A stretch of 64,000 nt of DNA from Natrialba taiwanensis DSM 12281 (GCF_000337595.1 NZ_AOIL01000052.1:146034-210033), one strand, 5' to 3'. Counted from the first letter of the stretch, positions 9,160-18,784 are shown. Program-made: numbers and translations. Notes: generated by a model from the sequence alone, not told the origin.

Positions 9160-9720
9160 TTACTCGAGCAGGCCGAGATCCTCGAGTCGGGAGACGATCT
9201 TGTCGACCGCGTGTTCAGCGTCTTTAGGCTTCTTGCCGCCGGTAATGACGAGCTTGCCCGAACCGAAAAGCAGTGCGACCACTTCGGGTTCGTCGAGGCG
9301 GTAGACGAGACCGGGGAACTGCTCCGGTTCGTACTCGATGTTTTCGAGTCCCAGGCCGATCGCGATCGCGTTCAGGTTGAGGTTCCGCCCGAGGTCGGCC
9401 GAGGTGACGATGTTCTGGACGACGATTTCGGGGTCTTCGTTGACCTGAATCTGGAGTTCACGGAGCTTATCGAAGACGATACGAAGGCTCTCGTGGACGT
9501 CGTCGGTGCTCTTTGCCCCGGTGCAGACGATCTTCCCCGAGCGGAAGATCAGCGCTGCGGATTTTGGATTCTGCGTCCGGTAGACGAGACCGGGGAACTG
9601 TTCTGGGTCGTAGTCGGCCCCCTCTAAGTCCATCGCGACGCTCTGGAGGTCGAGTTCCTGCCCGATGCCGGTCGACGCCACCACGTTTTCGATGTTGATG
9701 GTGTCCTTCGGATCCGTCAT
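9160..9720 (-). CDS. tbp: TATA-box binding protein
   Basis: 186 residues with two direct repeats of the saddle fold. The first holds YDPEQFPGLVYRTQNPKSAALIFRSGKIVCTG and the second YEPEQFPGLVYRLDEPEVVALLFGSGKLVITGG. It recruits TFB and RNA polymerase to promoters. Haloarchaea often carry several TBPs; this looks like a complete canonical one, with a short acidic C-terminus. A minus-strand TATA-like CTTAAATA at 9739-9746 lies about 23 bases upstream, so autoregulation is plausible. Confidence 0.97.
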   Translation of the reverse strand: MTDPKDTINIENVVASTGIGQELDLQSVAMDLEGADYDPEQFPGLVYRTQNPKSAALIFRSGKIVCTGAKSTDDVHESLRIVFDKLRELQIQVNEDPEIVVQNIVTSADLGRNLNLNAIAIGLGLENIEYEPEQFPGLVYRLDEPEVVALLFGSGKLVITGGKKPKDAEHAVDKIVSRLEDLGLLE

Positions 9721-9888
9721 AAGTCGCTTAAAAAGACGTATTTAAGGTTTATAAAGCTTGGTACCGACACCTGATATATCCGGTTCATTCAGTACGGGGC
9801 GGTCGTGACCGGTACTCGAGGCGAAGCCGACGCCGGTCGTGCCAGTGAAAACGGTAGGCTCATACTCGGCCCGCGGTGACGACTCATC

Positions 9889-10965
9889 GTGTACCTCCTC
9901 GAGTTCGGCGGCGAGGACGACGCCTTTGCGGCCCGCGAGGCCCGTAGCGCCGCGAGCGACGTGCGACGGATCGCGCCCGGACTCGGCGTCGCGCGCGGCA
10001 TCGCATCCGAGCGGGTCCGCGGACTGGCTTATACGCACCGCGCGAGCGAGTTACTGGGTCGAACCGAAACCGATGCTGACCTCGAAAGCGCCCGCGCGCT
10101 GCTCGACGCGGCGACGCTCGATCGCGAGCCACCGGGAACCGTCGCCGTCCGCGCGACGGACGTGCACGGCTCGACCGGCATCAGTACTGCACGCGCCGAA
10201 CGTGAACTCGGGCAGGTGTTGGTCGATCGCGGGTTCGACGTCGATCTCGACGACCCGGATCACCTCTTGCGAGCCGCGTTTTCGACCGCGTCCGCGGACG
10301 GGTCGACGGCGGAGGACGGTGACGGGGGGAAAGCGGGAGACTCAGACCGGAGCTCCGTCTGTGCCCTCGGCTGGCTCGCCGCCGAGAGCGTCCGCGACTT
10401 CGGCGCTCGCGCCCCGACGGACAAGCCGTTCTTCCAGCCCGGCAGCATGGACCCGCTGCTCGCTCGTGCAGTCGCGAACATCGCCGGCGCGCGCCCCGGC
10501 CGCACTCTCTTGGACCCGATGTGCGGCACCGGCGGCGTCCTCGTGGAAGCCGGCCTCGTCGGCGCGGACGTGATCGGCACCGACGCGCAGGCGAAGATGG
10601 CCCAGGGCGCACGAGAGAACCTGACCGCCTTTCTCGATCGCGACGAGCCCTCGCCCACCGGCGTCGAGCGCGGTTCCTGGTCCGTCGGCCGTGGCGACGG
10701 CACGCGCCTGCCGCTCGCCGACGACGCCGTCGACAGCGTGATCTTCGACGCCCCCTACGGCCGCCAGTCGAAGATCGACACCCATCGACTCGAGGATCTC
10801 GTCGCCGGCGCACTCTCGGAAGCGCGGCGAGTCGCCTCGCGGGCCGTCGTCGTCGCCGATCGATCCTGGGAGCGGGAAGCACGAGACGCTGGCTGGGAAC
10901 TCGAGGCGACTTTCGAGCGGCGAGTTCATCGATCGCTGACGCGGTACGTGCTTGTGCTCGAGTAG
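9889..10965 (+). CDS. trmG10: tRNA (guanine(10)-N2)-methyltransferase, THUMP domain type
   Basis: 358 residues from a GTG start (MYLLEFGGEDD). The N-terminal half resembles a THUMP RNA-binding domain (VRATDVHGSTGISTARAE). The C-terminal Rossmann methyltransferase has the SAM motif LLDPMCGTGGVLVEAGL near 205-220 and IFDAPYGRQS near 285. The usual DPPYG catalytic tetrapeptide reads DAPYG. The family dimethylates G10 in tRNA. The divergent tbp gene shares the upstream region. Confidence 0.88.
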   Translation: MYLLEFGGEDDAFAAREARSAASDVRRIAPGLGVARGIASERVRGLAYTHRASELLGRTETDADLESARALLDAATLDREPPGTVAVRATDVHGSTGISTARAERELGQVLVDRGFDVDLDDPDHLLRAAFSTASADGSTAEDGDGGKAGDSDRSSVCALGWLAAESVRDFGARAPTDKPFFQPGSMDPLLARAVANIAGARPGRTLLDPMCGTGGVLVEAGLVGADVIGTDAQAKMAQGARENLTAFLDRDEPSPTGVERGSWSVGRGDGTRLPLADDAVDSVIFDAPYGRQSKIDTHRLEDLVAGALSEARRVASRAVVVADRSWEREARDAGWELEATFERRVHRSLTRYVLVLE

Positions 10966-11001
10966 TTTTCGCGGCGAGCGGTATGGTATCCGATAGTCGT
11001 C

Positions 11002-11445
11002 TCAGGCTCTGTAGTCGGCCGCGAGCGCTCGCTCGCGGAGTTGCTCGCCCTCGTCCGTTTCGACGCCGAGTTCGGGTACTGGGATGGGAGTTCCGTCGTC
11101 GTCGATCGCGACGAAGGTAAACGACGATTCGGTCGTCTTTTCGGTCTCGCCGGTTCGTGGATTCTCGCGCCAGGCTCGAAGTGCGACGTGGACGCTCGTT
11201 CGTCCCGCATCGTAGACGTAGGCTTCGACCAGCGCCGTGTCGCCGATCTGGACCGGCCGCTCGAACGAGAGGCTGTCGACCCGCGCGGTGACGCAGGTTT
11301 CGCCGGCAAAGCGCATCGCCGCCATTCCGCCGACCTCGTCGAGCCACTTCATCAGATTGCCGCCGTGGAGCGTGCCGTTGCTGTTTGCGTGATTCGGCTG
11401 AACTGGAAAACGATTCTGAATATGCGTTTCGCGAACCGTTGGCAT
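11002..11445 (-). CDS. Acyl-CoA thioesterase, hotdog fold (YciA/BFIT-like)
   Basis: 147 residues starting MPTVRETHIQNRF; a longer in-frame extension upstream to 11562 looks non-coding. The hotdog helix and acyl-CoA pocket show as NSNGTLHGGNLMKWLDEVGG, followed by VTARVDSLSFERPVQIGD and a C-terminal strand TESSFTFVAIDDDG. The family hydrolyses acyl-CoAs; chain-length preference cannot be read. Haloarchaea lack fatty-acid phospholipids, so the substrate may come from branched-chain or fatty-acid catabolism. Confidence 0.88.
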   Translation of the reverse strand: MPTVRETHIQNRFPVQPNHANSNGTLHGGNLMKWLDEVGGMAAMRFAGETCVTARVDSLSFERPVQIGDTALVEAYVYDAGRTSVHVALRAWRENPRTGETEKTTESSFTFVAIDDDGTPIPVPELGVETDEGEQLRERALAADYRA

Positions 11446-11639
11446 ACCGGCTCTTCGCCCGACGGGGTGAAGAAATTTGCTTCGATCGGCCGCCTCACGA
11501 GGCACCCTCGTCGCCCGACGAGCATGAACTCGGGACGCGTTCGCTACGATGTCGGCCGTCATACGGACTGCTGTAAGTCATTTCCGGCGCAACCGCAGGA
11601 CGGGCGCGGTTGCCCGGTAAATCGTTACAGCAGACCGTA

Positions 11640-12644
11640 TCAGGCGTCCCGCCCGAGTTCAGCAAGCAGGTGCGAGACGTGGATGCGATCGCTCGTGCCT
11701 TCGTGCATCTCGAACTCGATATCCGCGGCCAAGCGGTGTACCCGGGCCAGTTTCGCCCCCTGATAGCGCTTGCGTGCGAGTTCCAGAACGGAGTCGAGAA
11801 CTTCCTCGCCATCTAATCCCTCGTCGACGAGCAGGTCGTCCAGCGTCTTTCGCGCGTCGCTGAACTCGCCGGCTTCCGCGTCGTCGAGCATGGATTCGAT
11901 CTCGTCGTCCAGCCCGACTTCGCCGATCGTCTCGTAGGCCGCGCTCATCGTGAGTTCGCCCTCGCTCTCGACGGTCGTCTGCGCCGCTAGAATGGCCTGC
12001 CGAAGGTTGCCGTCGGCGTAGCCGGCGACGAACTCGAGGCCGTCGTCGTCGTATTCGACGGCTTCGGCCTCGACGATGCGTTCGAGGACGGTGACGGTTT
12101 CGGCGGTCGTCGGCGAGCGAAAGGAGACGGGAAAACACCGCGATCGGATCGGCGGAATGAGTTTCGTCGGCTGGCGGGTGGCGACGATGAACTGCGTCGT
12201 CCGGTGGTGTTGTTCCATGATCCGGCGCAGTGCCTGCTGGAAGTCCTCGCGGACGTCCTCGGCGTTGTCGAGCAGGATCGTCTTGTACTCCCCCGAGACG
12301 GAGGCGTAGCTCGCGGATTCTTTGAGGACGCGATTGATCATGTCGCGTTTGGACATCGAGGAGCGGCCGACGAGAAACTGCGAGAATCGCGGGTCGTTCT
12401 TGATTTCGGTCTTCGTCCGACCGAAGAAGTCGGCGACGTTGATCTCGACCAGATCGTTATCCGGGTCCGCATGCGCTTCGCGGGCGAGTGCACGCGCCGC
12501 CGCAGTCTTGCCGCTTCCGGGCGGCCCCTGCAACAGGAGGTTGATCGGCTCGTCGACGGCCCGCTCTAGGTACTCGCGGGCGTCGTCCTGTGGCAACTCG
12601 GCCAACTCGGGCGCGTACGTGTCGGTCCACAGCGGCGCGTCCAT
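11640..12644 (-). CDS. Replication factor C small-subunit-like AAA+ ATPase
   Basis: 334 residues, the size of an RFC small subunit. It carries the RFC box II WTDTYAPELAELPQDD, a Walker A LLLQGPPGSGKTAAAR, a Walker B-region ILLDNAEDVREDFQQALRR, and the sensor/arginine-finger block PPIRSRCFPVSF. The Walker B acidic pair reads DNAE instead of DEAD, which suggests a specialised subunit such as the second haloarchaeal small subunit (RfcC). It would work in loading the PCNA clamp. The end of the gene (GRDA) is convergent with nothing; the next gene upstream is divergent in function. Confidence 0.88.
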   Translation of the reverse strand: MDAPLWTDTYAPELAELPQDDAREYLERAVDEPINLLLQGPPGSGKTAAARALAREAHADPDNDLVEINVADFFGRTKTEIKNDPRFSQFLVGRSSMSKRDMINRVLKESASYASVSGEYKTILLDNAEDVREDFQQALRRIMEQHHRTTQFIVATRQPTKLIPPIRSRCFPVSFRSPTTAETVTVLERIVEAEAVEYDDDGLEFVAGYADGNLRQAILAAQTTVESEGELTMSAAYETIGEVGLDDEIESMLDDAEAGEFSDARKTLDDLLVDEGLDGEEVLDSVLELARKRYQGAKLARVHRLAADIEFEMHEGTSDRIHVSHLLAELGRDA

Positions 12645-12683
12645 CGACGGGTGCTATGGTCGGAACGGGTAAGAATCGGTCGA

Positions 12684-13796
12684 TTACTCCGCGTCAGTCG
12701 TCGGCCCGCCTGGTGTCGTTCCAATCGTGAACGTCGTCTCGATTCGATCGCCGTCCTCCTCGTACGGCGATGCCGATTCGGGTGTGTCGGGATCACCCTC
12801 GTAGACGACGGCGGTGAGGTCGGTGTCCTCGTCGACGGAGACGTTCGCCGGGATCGAGATCCGGATCTCCTCGTGCTCGCCAGAGTCGAGTTCATCGCTC
12901 GTAGCGAGTATCTCGCCGCTGTCGTTTTCGACGGCGACGAATCCCTCGGCGGGCGTCGCGACGTCGGTGATGATGCGGTCCGTGGTCGCGTTCGTCACCT
13001 CGATACCGGGGTCGGTGTGGAACTCGAACTCGACGAGTTCGACTGTACCGTCACGGTTCGTTTGGACGCTGAGGGGGTGCTCGCCCGGCGGCGTGCCGCG
13101 GGTATCGACCTCGAAGGTGAGTTCGGTCGTCTCGCCGCCGTCCAGATCGACGGACTGCCACTCGAGGAGTTGCCCGTCGAGTCGAAGTTCGACGTTCTGC
13201 TGGGCGCGAACGTCGGTCGGATTCCGCACGGTGACGGTGACGTTCATCGTTTCGTTCGTCGTCGCGGTGTCCGGAACGTCGAGCGAGTCGACGACGAACG
13301 AATCGCCGAGCGCGTCGTCAGTCTCGTCTGCGGTGACCGTCGCGGTGGCGCTGACCGGATAGCCGGCGTCGAGATACGGACGGTCTTCCTCGCCGTCGCT
13401 CTCCCCGTAGGTGTACGTTTCGTCGTCGTCGGTATCCTGATGGACCGTCGCGGTGAGTCGCCCGAGCAGTTCGCGGTCGGCATCGTCGGCTAATTCGACC
13501 GTGACGTTCTCGTGGGTGCCCGCTTCGAGCGGTTCGGAGACCGCGATCGACTCCGATCCGTCACTGTTGGCGGTAATGACGACGAACCCGCCGTCAGACA
13601 GGCTCACCTCGTCGATCGTGACTGCCGTTCCGTTGCCCTGTTGATCCGTGAACTCGATCGATGCCTCGGGGTCTTCCTCGATCCCGAAGAGGGTGGGTGC
13701 CTGCCCGACGACGATTCCGGCGGCCAGGACGATCATGATCGCGATCAGGATGGCGACGACGCGTTTGATAGTACCGAAAGTCGATCTCGAACTCAT
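12684..13796 (-). CDS. Membrane-anchored surface protein with DUF7282/CARDB-like domains
   Basis: 370 residues starting MSSRSTFGTIKRVVAILIA. One N-terminal transmembrane segment (about 10-35) anchors an acidic exterior. About residues 45-150 and 260-360 form two similar beta domains, each with a GGFVVI or EGFVAV strand and a late EAGTHENV or DSGEHEEI turn, as in haloarchaeal DUF7282 repeats. Between them lies a CARDB-like adhesion module (VRNPTDVRAQQNVELRLDGQ). It is probably a cell-surface or S-layer-associated protein; the ligand is unknown. Confidence 0.75.
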   Translation of the reverse strand: MSSRSTFGTIKRVVAILIAIMIVLAAGIVVGQAPTLFGIEEDPEASIEFTDQQGNGTAVTIDEVSLSDGGFVVITANSDGSESIAVSEPLEAGTHENVTVELADDADRELLGRLTATVHQDTDDDETYTYGESDGEEDRPYLDAGYPVSATATVTADETDDALGDSFVVDSLDVPDTATTNETMNVTVTVRNPTDVRAQQNVELRLDGQLLEWQSVDLDGGETTELTFEVDTRGTPPGEHPLSVQTNRDGTVELVEFEFHTDPGIEVTNATTDRIITDVATPAEGFVAVENDSGEILATSDELDSGEHEEIRISIPANVSVDEDTDLTAVVYEGDPDTPESASPYEEDGDRIETTFTIGTTPGGPTTDAE

Positions 13797-13956
13797 TGGG
13801 TTGGGGGTGGATAGCGACCGGGGATACGGACTCGAATGACGTAAAACGCGCCGTCCGTTCACGGGTTTCGAGTCGCTTCGAGCGACTGCTTCTCGCTGTC
13901 ATCCCGAGTCACGATTCGAAGCCGGTTTAGCCGCGGCCCGTCGAACACCCTACCAG

Positions 13957-14886
13957 ATGCCACTATGCGTGACGTTTCTGGGGACGGCCGGCGCGATTCC
14001 GACGACCGAACGGAATCCGAGCAGTATCCACGTCTCCCGCAAGGGTGAGGGACTGTTGTTCGACGCCGGTGAGGGAACCCAGCGACAGATGATGCGCTTT
14101 GGGACCGGGTTTTCCGTCTCACAGCTGTTCGTCACGCACCTCCACGGCGATCACGTCCTCGGGATTCCGGGACTCCTCCAGACGATGGCCTTCAATGACC
14201 GCGAAGAGCCCCTGGCGATTCACACTCCTCGCGGGACGCGTCGCCAACTCAAGGGACTGGTCAACGCCCTCAACAATCGCCCCTCGTTTCCGGTGCGCAT
14301 CAGCGAAGTCGGCGACGGCGACGTCGCCTACCGCGCCGACGAGTTCGAGATCCGAGCCTTCGACACCGACCACGACACGAACTCGGTCGGCTACGCGCTC
14401 GTCGAAGACGACCGCAAGGGCCGCTTCGACCGCGAACGCGCCGAAGAACTGGGCGTCCCCGCCGGCCCGATGTTCTCGCAACTCCACGAGGGCGAGGCGG
14501 TTGAACTCGAGGACGGCACCGTCGTCGAACCCGAGCAGGTCGTCGGCGAGCCCCGACCCGGCCGAACGATCGTCTACACGGGCGACACGCGGCCCACTGC
14601 GGCGACGGTCGAGGTTGCGAATGAACCGGACCTGTTGATCCACGACGCGACCTTCGCCGCGGACCGCGCGGACCGCGCGGCCAAAACCGCCCACTCGACG
14701 GCGCGGCAGGCTGCCGAACTCGCGAGTCGCGCGGGTGCGGACCGACTCGCACTAATGCACCTCTCCTCGCGTTACGCGGGCCATACCGGCGATCACCTCG
14801 CCGAGGCTCGCGAAGTCTTCGACGGCGAAACGTTCGTCCCCGCGGACGGCGATGAACTCGAGATTCCATATTCGGAGACAGAGTAG
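13957..14886 (+). CDS. rnz: Ribonuclease Z (tRNA 3' processing endonuclease)
   Basis: 309 residues, the normal short-form length. The metallo-beta-lactamase motif appears as FVTHLHGDHVLGIPGLL, with the N-terminal VTFLGTAGAIPTTERN and DAGEGTQRQM blocks of RNase Z. The later metal ligands are IVYTGDTRP and a C-terminal LMHLSSRYAGH. It cleaves tRNA precursors at the 3' side of the acceptor stem. The plus-strand start follows directly a short divergent gap. Confidence 0.95.
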   Translation: MPLCVTFLGTAGAIPTTERNPSSIHVSRKGEGLLFDAGEGTQRQMMRFGTGFSVSQLFVTHLHGDHVLGIPGLLQTMAFNDREEPLAIHTPRGTRRQLKGLVNALNNRPSFPVRISEVGDGDVAYRADEFEIRAFDTDHDTNSVGYALVEDDRKGRFDRERAEELGVPAGPMFSQLHEGEAVELEDGTVVEPEQVVGEPRPGRTIVYTGDTRPTAATVEVANEPDLLIHDATFAADRADRAAKTAHSTARQAAELASRAGADRLALMHLSSRYAGHTGDHLAEAREVFDGETFVPADGDELEIPYSETE

Positions 14887-15125
14887 CGCATTCACCCTGT
14901 TCTCTCACTCATCTCGTTTTCTTCTCCTCTCCGGATAGATACGTACCAGTCTCCGTTACTGTAACCTGCCCGACGTTGAGTTTCGGAGGAACACACCGGA
15001 AGAACGCATCGTCAGACACTCGCACATCGATAGTCACTCACACTCATAGATAGAGCCGAGTACACCACCGTTTGGTTCTCGGTCTGAACCAAACACAGAA
15101 GGAACGTCGACACGATTGTCAACGT

Positions 15126-15374
15126 ATGGGCGCTGCCAACGAGCAGATTAGAGTGAGTGACCGCGTGAAGCGGGAACTCGAGCGCCGAAAGCGGGAGGGA
15201 GAGAGCTACAACGACGTTCTCGAGCGCGTATTTAACGAGCGAACGAGCGGTGACTTTGCCGACGGATTTGGCCGCTGGTCCGACGGAGAAGCGGAGCGGG
15301 TTCGGAAGGAACGGAAAAATGCCAAATCGAAGCGAAAGCGCCGAATGCGCGAGCGCGGAGAAGAGACTTCATGA
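15126..15374 (+). CDS. vapB: VapB-family antitoxin
   Basis: 82 residues starting MGAANEQIRVSDRVKREL, a ribbon-helix-helix-like N-terminus followed by a basic, charged C-terminal tail (KSKRKRRMRERGEE). The next gene begins inside its stop codon in an ATGA overlap at 15371-15374, the usual antitoxin-toxin arrangement. It should neutralise the PIN toxin and repress its own promoter. The region upstream (14887-15125) is AT-richer than the neighbours and holds the promoter. Confidence 0.8.
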   Translation: MGAANEQIRVSDRVKRELERRKREGESYNDVLERVFNERTSGDFADGFGRWSDGEAERVRKERKNAKSKRKRRMRERGEETS

Positions 15375-15769
15375 AAGTCGTGGATACGTCGTTTCTGATC
15401 GACTATCTGGATGGCCGCAACGTAACCCGTGAATTTTACGAGCAACATGGTGGAGCGAATACGCGGTGGATCGTCCCGATTCCAGCGCTCGCAGAGATTC
15501 TCGTTGGCGAAGGAAACCTCCCGGGCGGCGACGTTGACAGCGTTCGTGCCGATCTTGCATGGACATCAGTATACGAAATCGACGAACGAACGGCAATCAC
15601 GGCAGGTCGAATTGCAGACGAAATCGGGTCCGAAGGACCGTTTCTAGACGGACCGGATGCGCTCACCGCAGCCGTTGGACGCGAACTCGACGCACCCGTC
15701 GTCTCTGGCGACACCGATTTAACGCATCCCGAAACAAGACGAGTTATTGCCGTCGAGATGTACCGATAG
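15371..15769 (+). CDS. vapC: VapC-family PIN-domain ribonuclease toxin
   Basis: 132 residues. The PIN acidic residues are visible: VVDTSFLIDYL (Asp5), ALAEIL (Glu near 42), DGPDALTAAV (Asp near 97) and VSGDTDLTHP (Asp near 115). VapC toxins cleave tRNA or rRNA. The gene looks intact, with all four positions kept, so the module is probably functional. It lies between rnz and a DUF460 gene, with no integrase or repeat nearby. Confidence 0.85.
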   Translation: MKVVDTSFLIDYLDGRNVTREFYEQHGGANTRWIVPIPALAEILVGEGNLPGGDVDSVRADLAWTSVYEIDERTAITAGRIADEIGSEGPFLDGPDALTAAVGRELDAPVVSGDTDLTHPETRRVIAVEMYR

Positions 15770-15847
15770 CCGCTCTTTTCAGCGTGGTTTCTCAGCAGCG
15801 CTTACAGCCGCGCCGGATTTATACTCGACTCGCCCCTATCCCCCATC

Positions 15848-17821
15848 GTGAGTACGCGAACGAGTGCGCTCGATGCAGTCGTCTTCGGGATCGACATCCA
15901 GAGCGGCGACGTGCGCGGCGATGCACCGTCGTACGCGCTAGTCGAGTTCGACGGCGAAACCGTCGCTCGGGACGTCGTTTCCCACCGAAAACTCAGGCGG
16001 CTGATCGACGACGAGGAGCCGGCGATCGTCGCGACGGACAACATGTACGAGCTGGCCGCCGACAAGGACCAGCTCATCCACCTGCTCGGCTCGTTGCCGA
16101 CCGGGACGAAACTGGTGCAAGTGACGGGTGCCGAACAGCCCGAGCCGCTCTCTCGCGTCGCGAAACGTCACGGCATCCCCTACGGCAAGGAACCGATGAA
16201 AGAAGCCGAGGCCGCCGCTCGCCTCGCCGCCCACAACGTCGGCCACGAGGTCTCCGCCTTTACCGACACCACGAGCGTCAAGGTCTCACGCGGCCGGTCG
16301 ACTGGCAGCGGCGGCTGGAGCGAGGACCGCTACACCCGCCGCATCCACGGGGCCGTCAAGCGCCGCGCCCGCGAGGTCGAATCAGAACTCGAGGACGCGA
16401 ATCTCGCCTACGAGACTGATATCCGCGAGGCCTACGGCGGCTACGCGAACGCGGTGTTTACCGTCGAAGCGCGACCGAGCGACATCCCCGTTTCCAGCGC
16501 CCGCTCTGGCGACGTTCGGGTCGAAATCGAGCGCGAGCGCCGCGACGGGATCGAGTTCAGGCCGCTGGCAAAGCGCCGGGATCACGTCATCGTCGGGATC
16601 GATCCGGGGACGACGACCGCGGTCGCCATCGTGGGACTGGAGGGCGAGGTGCTGGACGTCTGGAGTTCGCGCACGAGCGATACCGCCGACGTGATCGAGT
16701 GGATCGTCGAGCGGGGGCGACCGATCGTCGTCGGGGCGGACGTGACGCCGATGCCCGAAACGGTCGAGAAGTTTCGTCGGAGTTTCGACGCCGCGGGCTG
16801 GACGCCGGAGTCGGACCTGCCGATCGACGAGAAGCAACATCGCACGCGCGAGCAGCCCTACGACGACGATCACCAGCGCGACGCGATGGCGGCCGCCCTG
16901 TACGCCGCCGACGCCCACGAGGACCAGTTCGAGCGCATCGCCGACAAACTCCCGCCGGGGATCGACCGCGGCGAAGTGATCGCCCGCGTCGTCGCCGGCG
17001 AGGAGAGCGTCGAAGCCGTCCTCGCGGACCTCGAAGACGACGACGGTGCGGACGAAGCGGCGACCGAGCACGAACCTCGCGAACTGACCGAGGACGAACG
17101 GCGGATCAAGGACCTAGAACGGCAGGTCGACCGCCTCCAGTCACACGTCGAGACGCTCGAAGGGCGGCTCGAAGAGCGCGAGGATCGTATCGACGAACTC
17201 GAGGACGAACTGAGCGGTGCGCGACGGGCGGAACGCAAGGAAGTCCGCCAGAACCGCGAGGTGACACGACACCGCCGCGAAGCCGAGCGACTCGAGTACG
17301 AACGCGACGAGGCCCACGACCGCGTCGACGAACTCGAGGACAAGGTCGAACGGATGAAAGCCCTCTGGAAACTCGATCACTCGAATTTCAGCGACGTGTC
17401 CGCCGAGAAGGAGGGGCTGGCTCCGGTCAAGGTCGTCGAGAAGTTCACCAAGGGAACGATCCGCAAAGCCGACGACCAGTACGGCATTGCGATCGACGAC
17501 GTCGTCTACCTCCGAGACGCGAGCGGTGCCGGGCGCTCGACGGCCGAACTCCTCGCCGAGTTCGAGCCGCGAGTGATTCTCAAAGACGGCGGGCTCTCGG
17601 AGGTCGCAGACGAGATCCTCTTCGACAACCAGATTCCTGTGGGTCCGGCGGGCGACGTGGCCATGCAGGAAGTCGATGAACTCGCTGTTGCGCGCGAGGA
17701 AGACATCGAGGCCGTGATCGACGACTGGCACGACCGGGCCCGCGAACGCCGGCGGGATCGGAAGTCGGCGATGGTGGACCAACTCATCAGCGAACACCGT
17801 GCGGGCGATAACGAAGTTTAA
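15848..17821 (+). CDS. DUF460 protein: RNase H-like nuclease domain plus coiled coil
   Basis: 657 residues from a GTG start. About residues 1-240 are an alpha/beta region conserved in archaeal DUF460 proteins (VFGIDIQSGD; IVATDNMYELAADKDQL). An RNase H-like segment, VIVGIDPGTTTAVAIVGLEG, begins near 245. A long Glu/Arg coiled coil spans about 415-515, then a compact C-terminal domain with LKDGGLSEVADEILFDN. The family is archaeal and predicted to act on nucleic acid; no activity is established here. Adjacent genes are unrelated. Confidence 0.85.
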   Translation: MSTRTSALDAVVFGIDIQSGDVRGDAPSYALVEFDGETVARDVVSHRKLRRLIDDEEPAIVATDNMYELAADKDQLIHLLGSLPTGTKLVQVTGAEQPEPLSRVAKRHGIPYGKEPMKEAEAAARLAAHNVGHEVSAFTDTTSVKVSRGRSTGSGGWSEDRYTRRIHGAVKRRAREVESELEDANLAYETDIREAYGGYANAVFTVEARPSDIPVSSARSGDVRVEIERERRDGIEFRPLAKRRDHVIVGIDPGTTTAVAIVGLEGEVLDVWSSRTSDTADVIEWIVERGRPIVVGADVTPMPETVEKFRRSFDAAGWTPESDLPIDEKQHRTREQPYDDDHQRDAMAAALYAADAHEDQFERIADKLPPGIDRGEVIARVVAGEESVEAVLADLEDDDGADEAATEHEPRELTEDERRIKDLERQVDRLQSHVETLEGRLEEREDRIDELEDELSGARRAERKEVRQNREVTRHRREAERLEYERDEAHDRVDELEDKVERMKALWKLDHSNFSDVSAEKEGLAPVKVVEKFTKGTIRKADDQYGIAIDDVVYLRDASGAGRSTAELLAEFEPRVILKDGGLSEVADEILFDNQIPVGPAGDVAMQEVDELAVAREEDIEAVIDDWHDRARERRRDRKSAMVDQLISEHRAGDNEV

Positions 17822-17855
17822 CGACCCCGTGGCCTGTTCTGCCACGCTGAACTCG

Positions 17856-18116
17856 CTACTCGACGGATTTGATCGGCGAGAGAACCTGTGGAGCATCTTC
17901 GAGTTCGACTTCCTCGCCGGGATCACTGACTTCGCTGCCCGGGCCGTTGACGAATAGGGCGTGGCCGATGAACGCGATGGCGACGAGTCCGAGCCCGATG
18001 ATGGCAGGAGGGGCAGGGAATGGGAGAGGGGTTGCAAGGCCGAGAATCGCGCTGCTCCCGAGACCCACGCCGATCGCGAGCAAGATGAGATCGTAGTACT
18101 GGAGCGTGCATCCCAT
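17856..18116 (-). CDS. Small two-TM membrane protein
   Basis: 86 residues starting MGCTLQYYDLILLAIGVG. Two hydrophobic segments (about 8-30 and 35-58) are followed by an acidic C-terminal tail (DPGEEVELEDAP). Cys3 is not in a lipobox context. This kind of small haloarchaeal membrane protein is common and uncharacterised. It shares the strand with the next small membrane gene upstream of eIF1A. Confidence 0.7.
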   Translation of the reverse strand: MGCTLQYYDLILLAIGVGLGSSAILGLATPLPFPAPPAIIGLGLVAIAFIGHALFVNGPGSEVSDPGEEVELEDAPQVLSPIKSVE

Positions 18117-18200
18117 ACGAGTTCTAGGCGGTGTGACGACAAAAGGATCGGAGAAATGATATGGACGTTCGAGCAGCCGACTGGGCGGTTAGCCGAGCGT

Positions 18201-18380
18201 TCAGAACATGCCGAACTGCTTGAGGACGCTCGAAACGAGGGATTTGACGACGAGTCCAAGCCCGGCGAGGACGAGCGCGATGCCGACGGCGACCATCCAA
18301 TTTGCGTACGCGATCACACCGATTCCAGCGAGGAGAACGACGATGCCGACGATACCGAGCAGTCCGAGATTTTTCAGCAT
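18201..18380 (-). CDS. Small membrane protein (DUF7470-like)
   Basis: 59 residues starting MLKNLGLLGIVGIVVLLAG. Two hydrophobic segments with a Gly-rich second helix (ALVLAGLGLVVKSLVSS). The longer in-frame reading from 18452 overlaps the divergent eIF1A promoter, so the internal ATG is preferred. Function unknown. Confidence 0.72.
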   Translation of the reverse strand: MLKNLGLLGIVGIVVLLAGIGVIAYANWMVAVGIALVLAGLGLVVKSLVSSVLKQFGMF

Positions 18381-18493
18381 GTGCTGGCTTGCACAGGCGA
18401 GCGAAATAAGCGGCGTGGTTCGGCGTTTGGGCGAGAACGGGTGACGGAGCAAATCGATAAAGGGTTAAACCGTTCGAACCCGAATCGTGCTGC

Positions 18494-18784
18494 ATGAGCG
18501 ACGACGGCGAGGGCGGTCGGAAGAACCTCCGAATGCCTGACGAGGATGAGGTCTTTGCGACCGTCACGAATATGCTCGGCGCAAATCGAGTGACAGTACG
18601 CTGTGCGGACGGGAAAGAACGGACGGCACGGATTCCCGGGAAGATGCAAAAGCGGATCTGGATTCGGGAAGACGACGTCGTCCTCGTCGAACCCTGGGAT
18701 TGGCAGGACGAGAAGGCGGACATCACCTGGCGCTACGAGAAGAGCGACGCGGACCAGTTGCGCCGGGAAGGCCACATTCAGTAG
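18494..18784 (+). CDS. eif1A: Translation initiation factor 1A
   Basis: 96 residues, an S1-like OB fold: [19 protein letters not shown], then [26 protein letters not shown]. It binds the ribosomal A site with eIF1 and helps initiator tRNA placement. Haloarchaea often have two copies; this one is complete. The C-terminal tail is charged ([11 protein letters not shown]). A strong stem-loop lies about 85 bases downstream. Confidence 0.96.
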   Translation: MSDDGEGGRKNLRMPDEDEVFATVTNMLGANRVTVRCADGKERTARIPGKMQKRIWIREDDVVLVEPWDWQDEKADITWRYEKSDADQLRREGHIQ

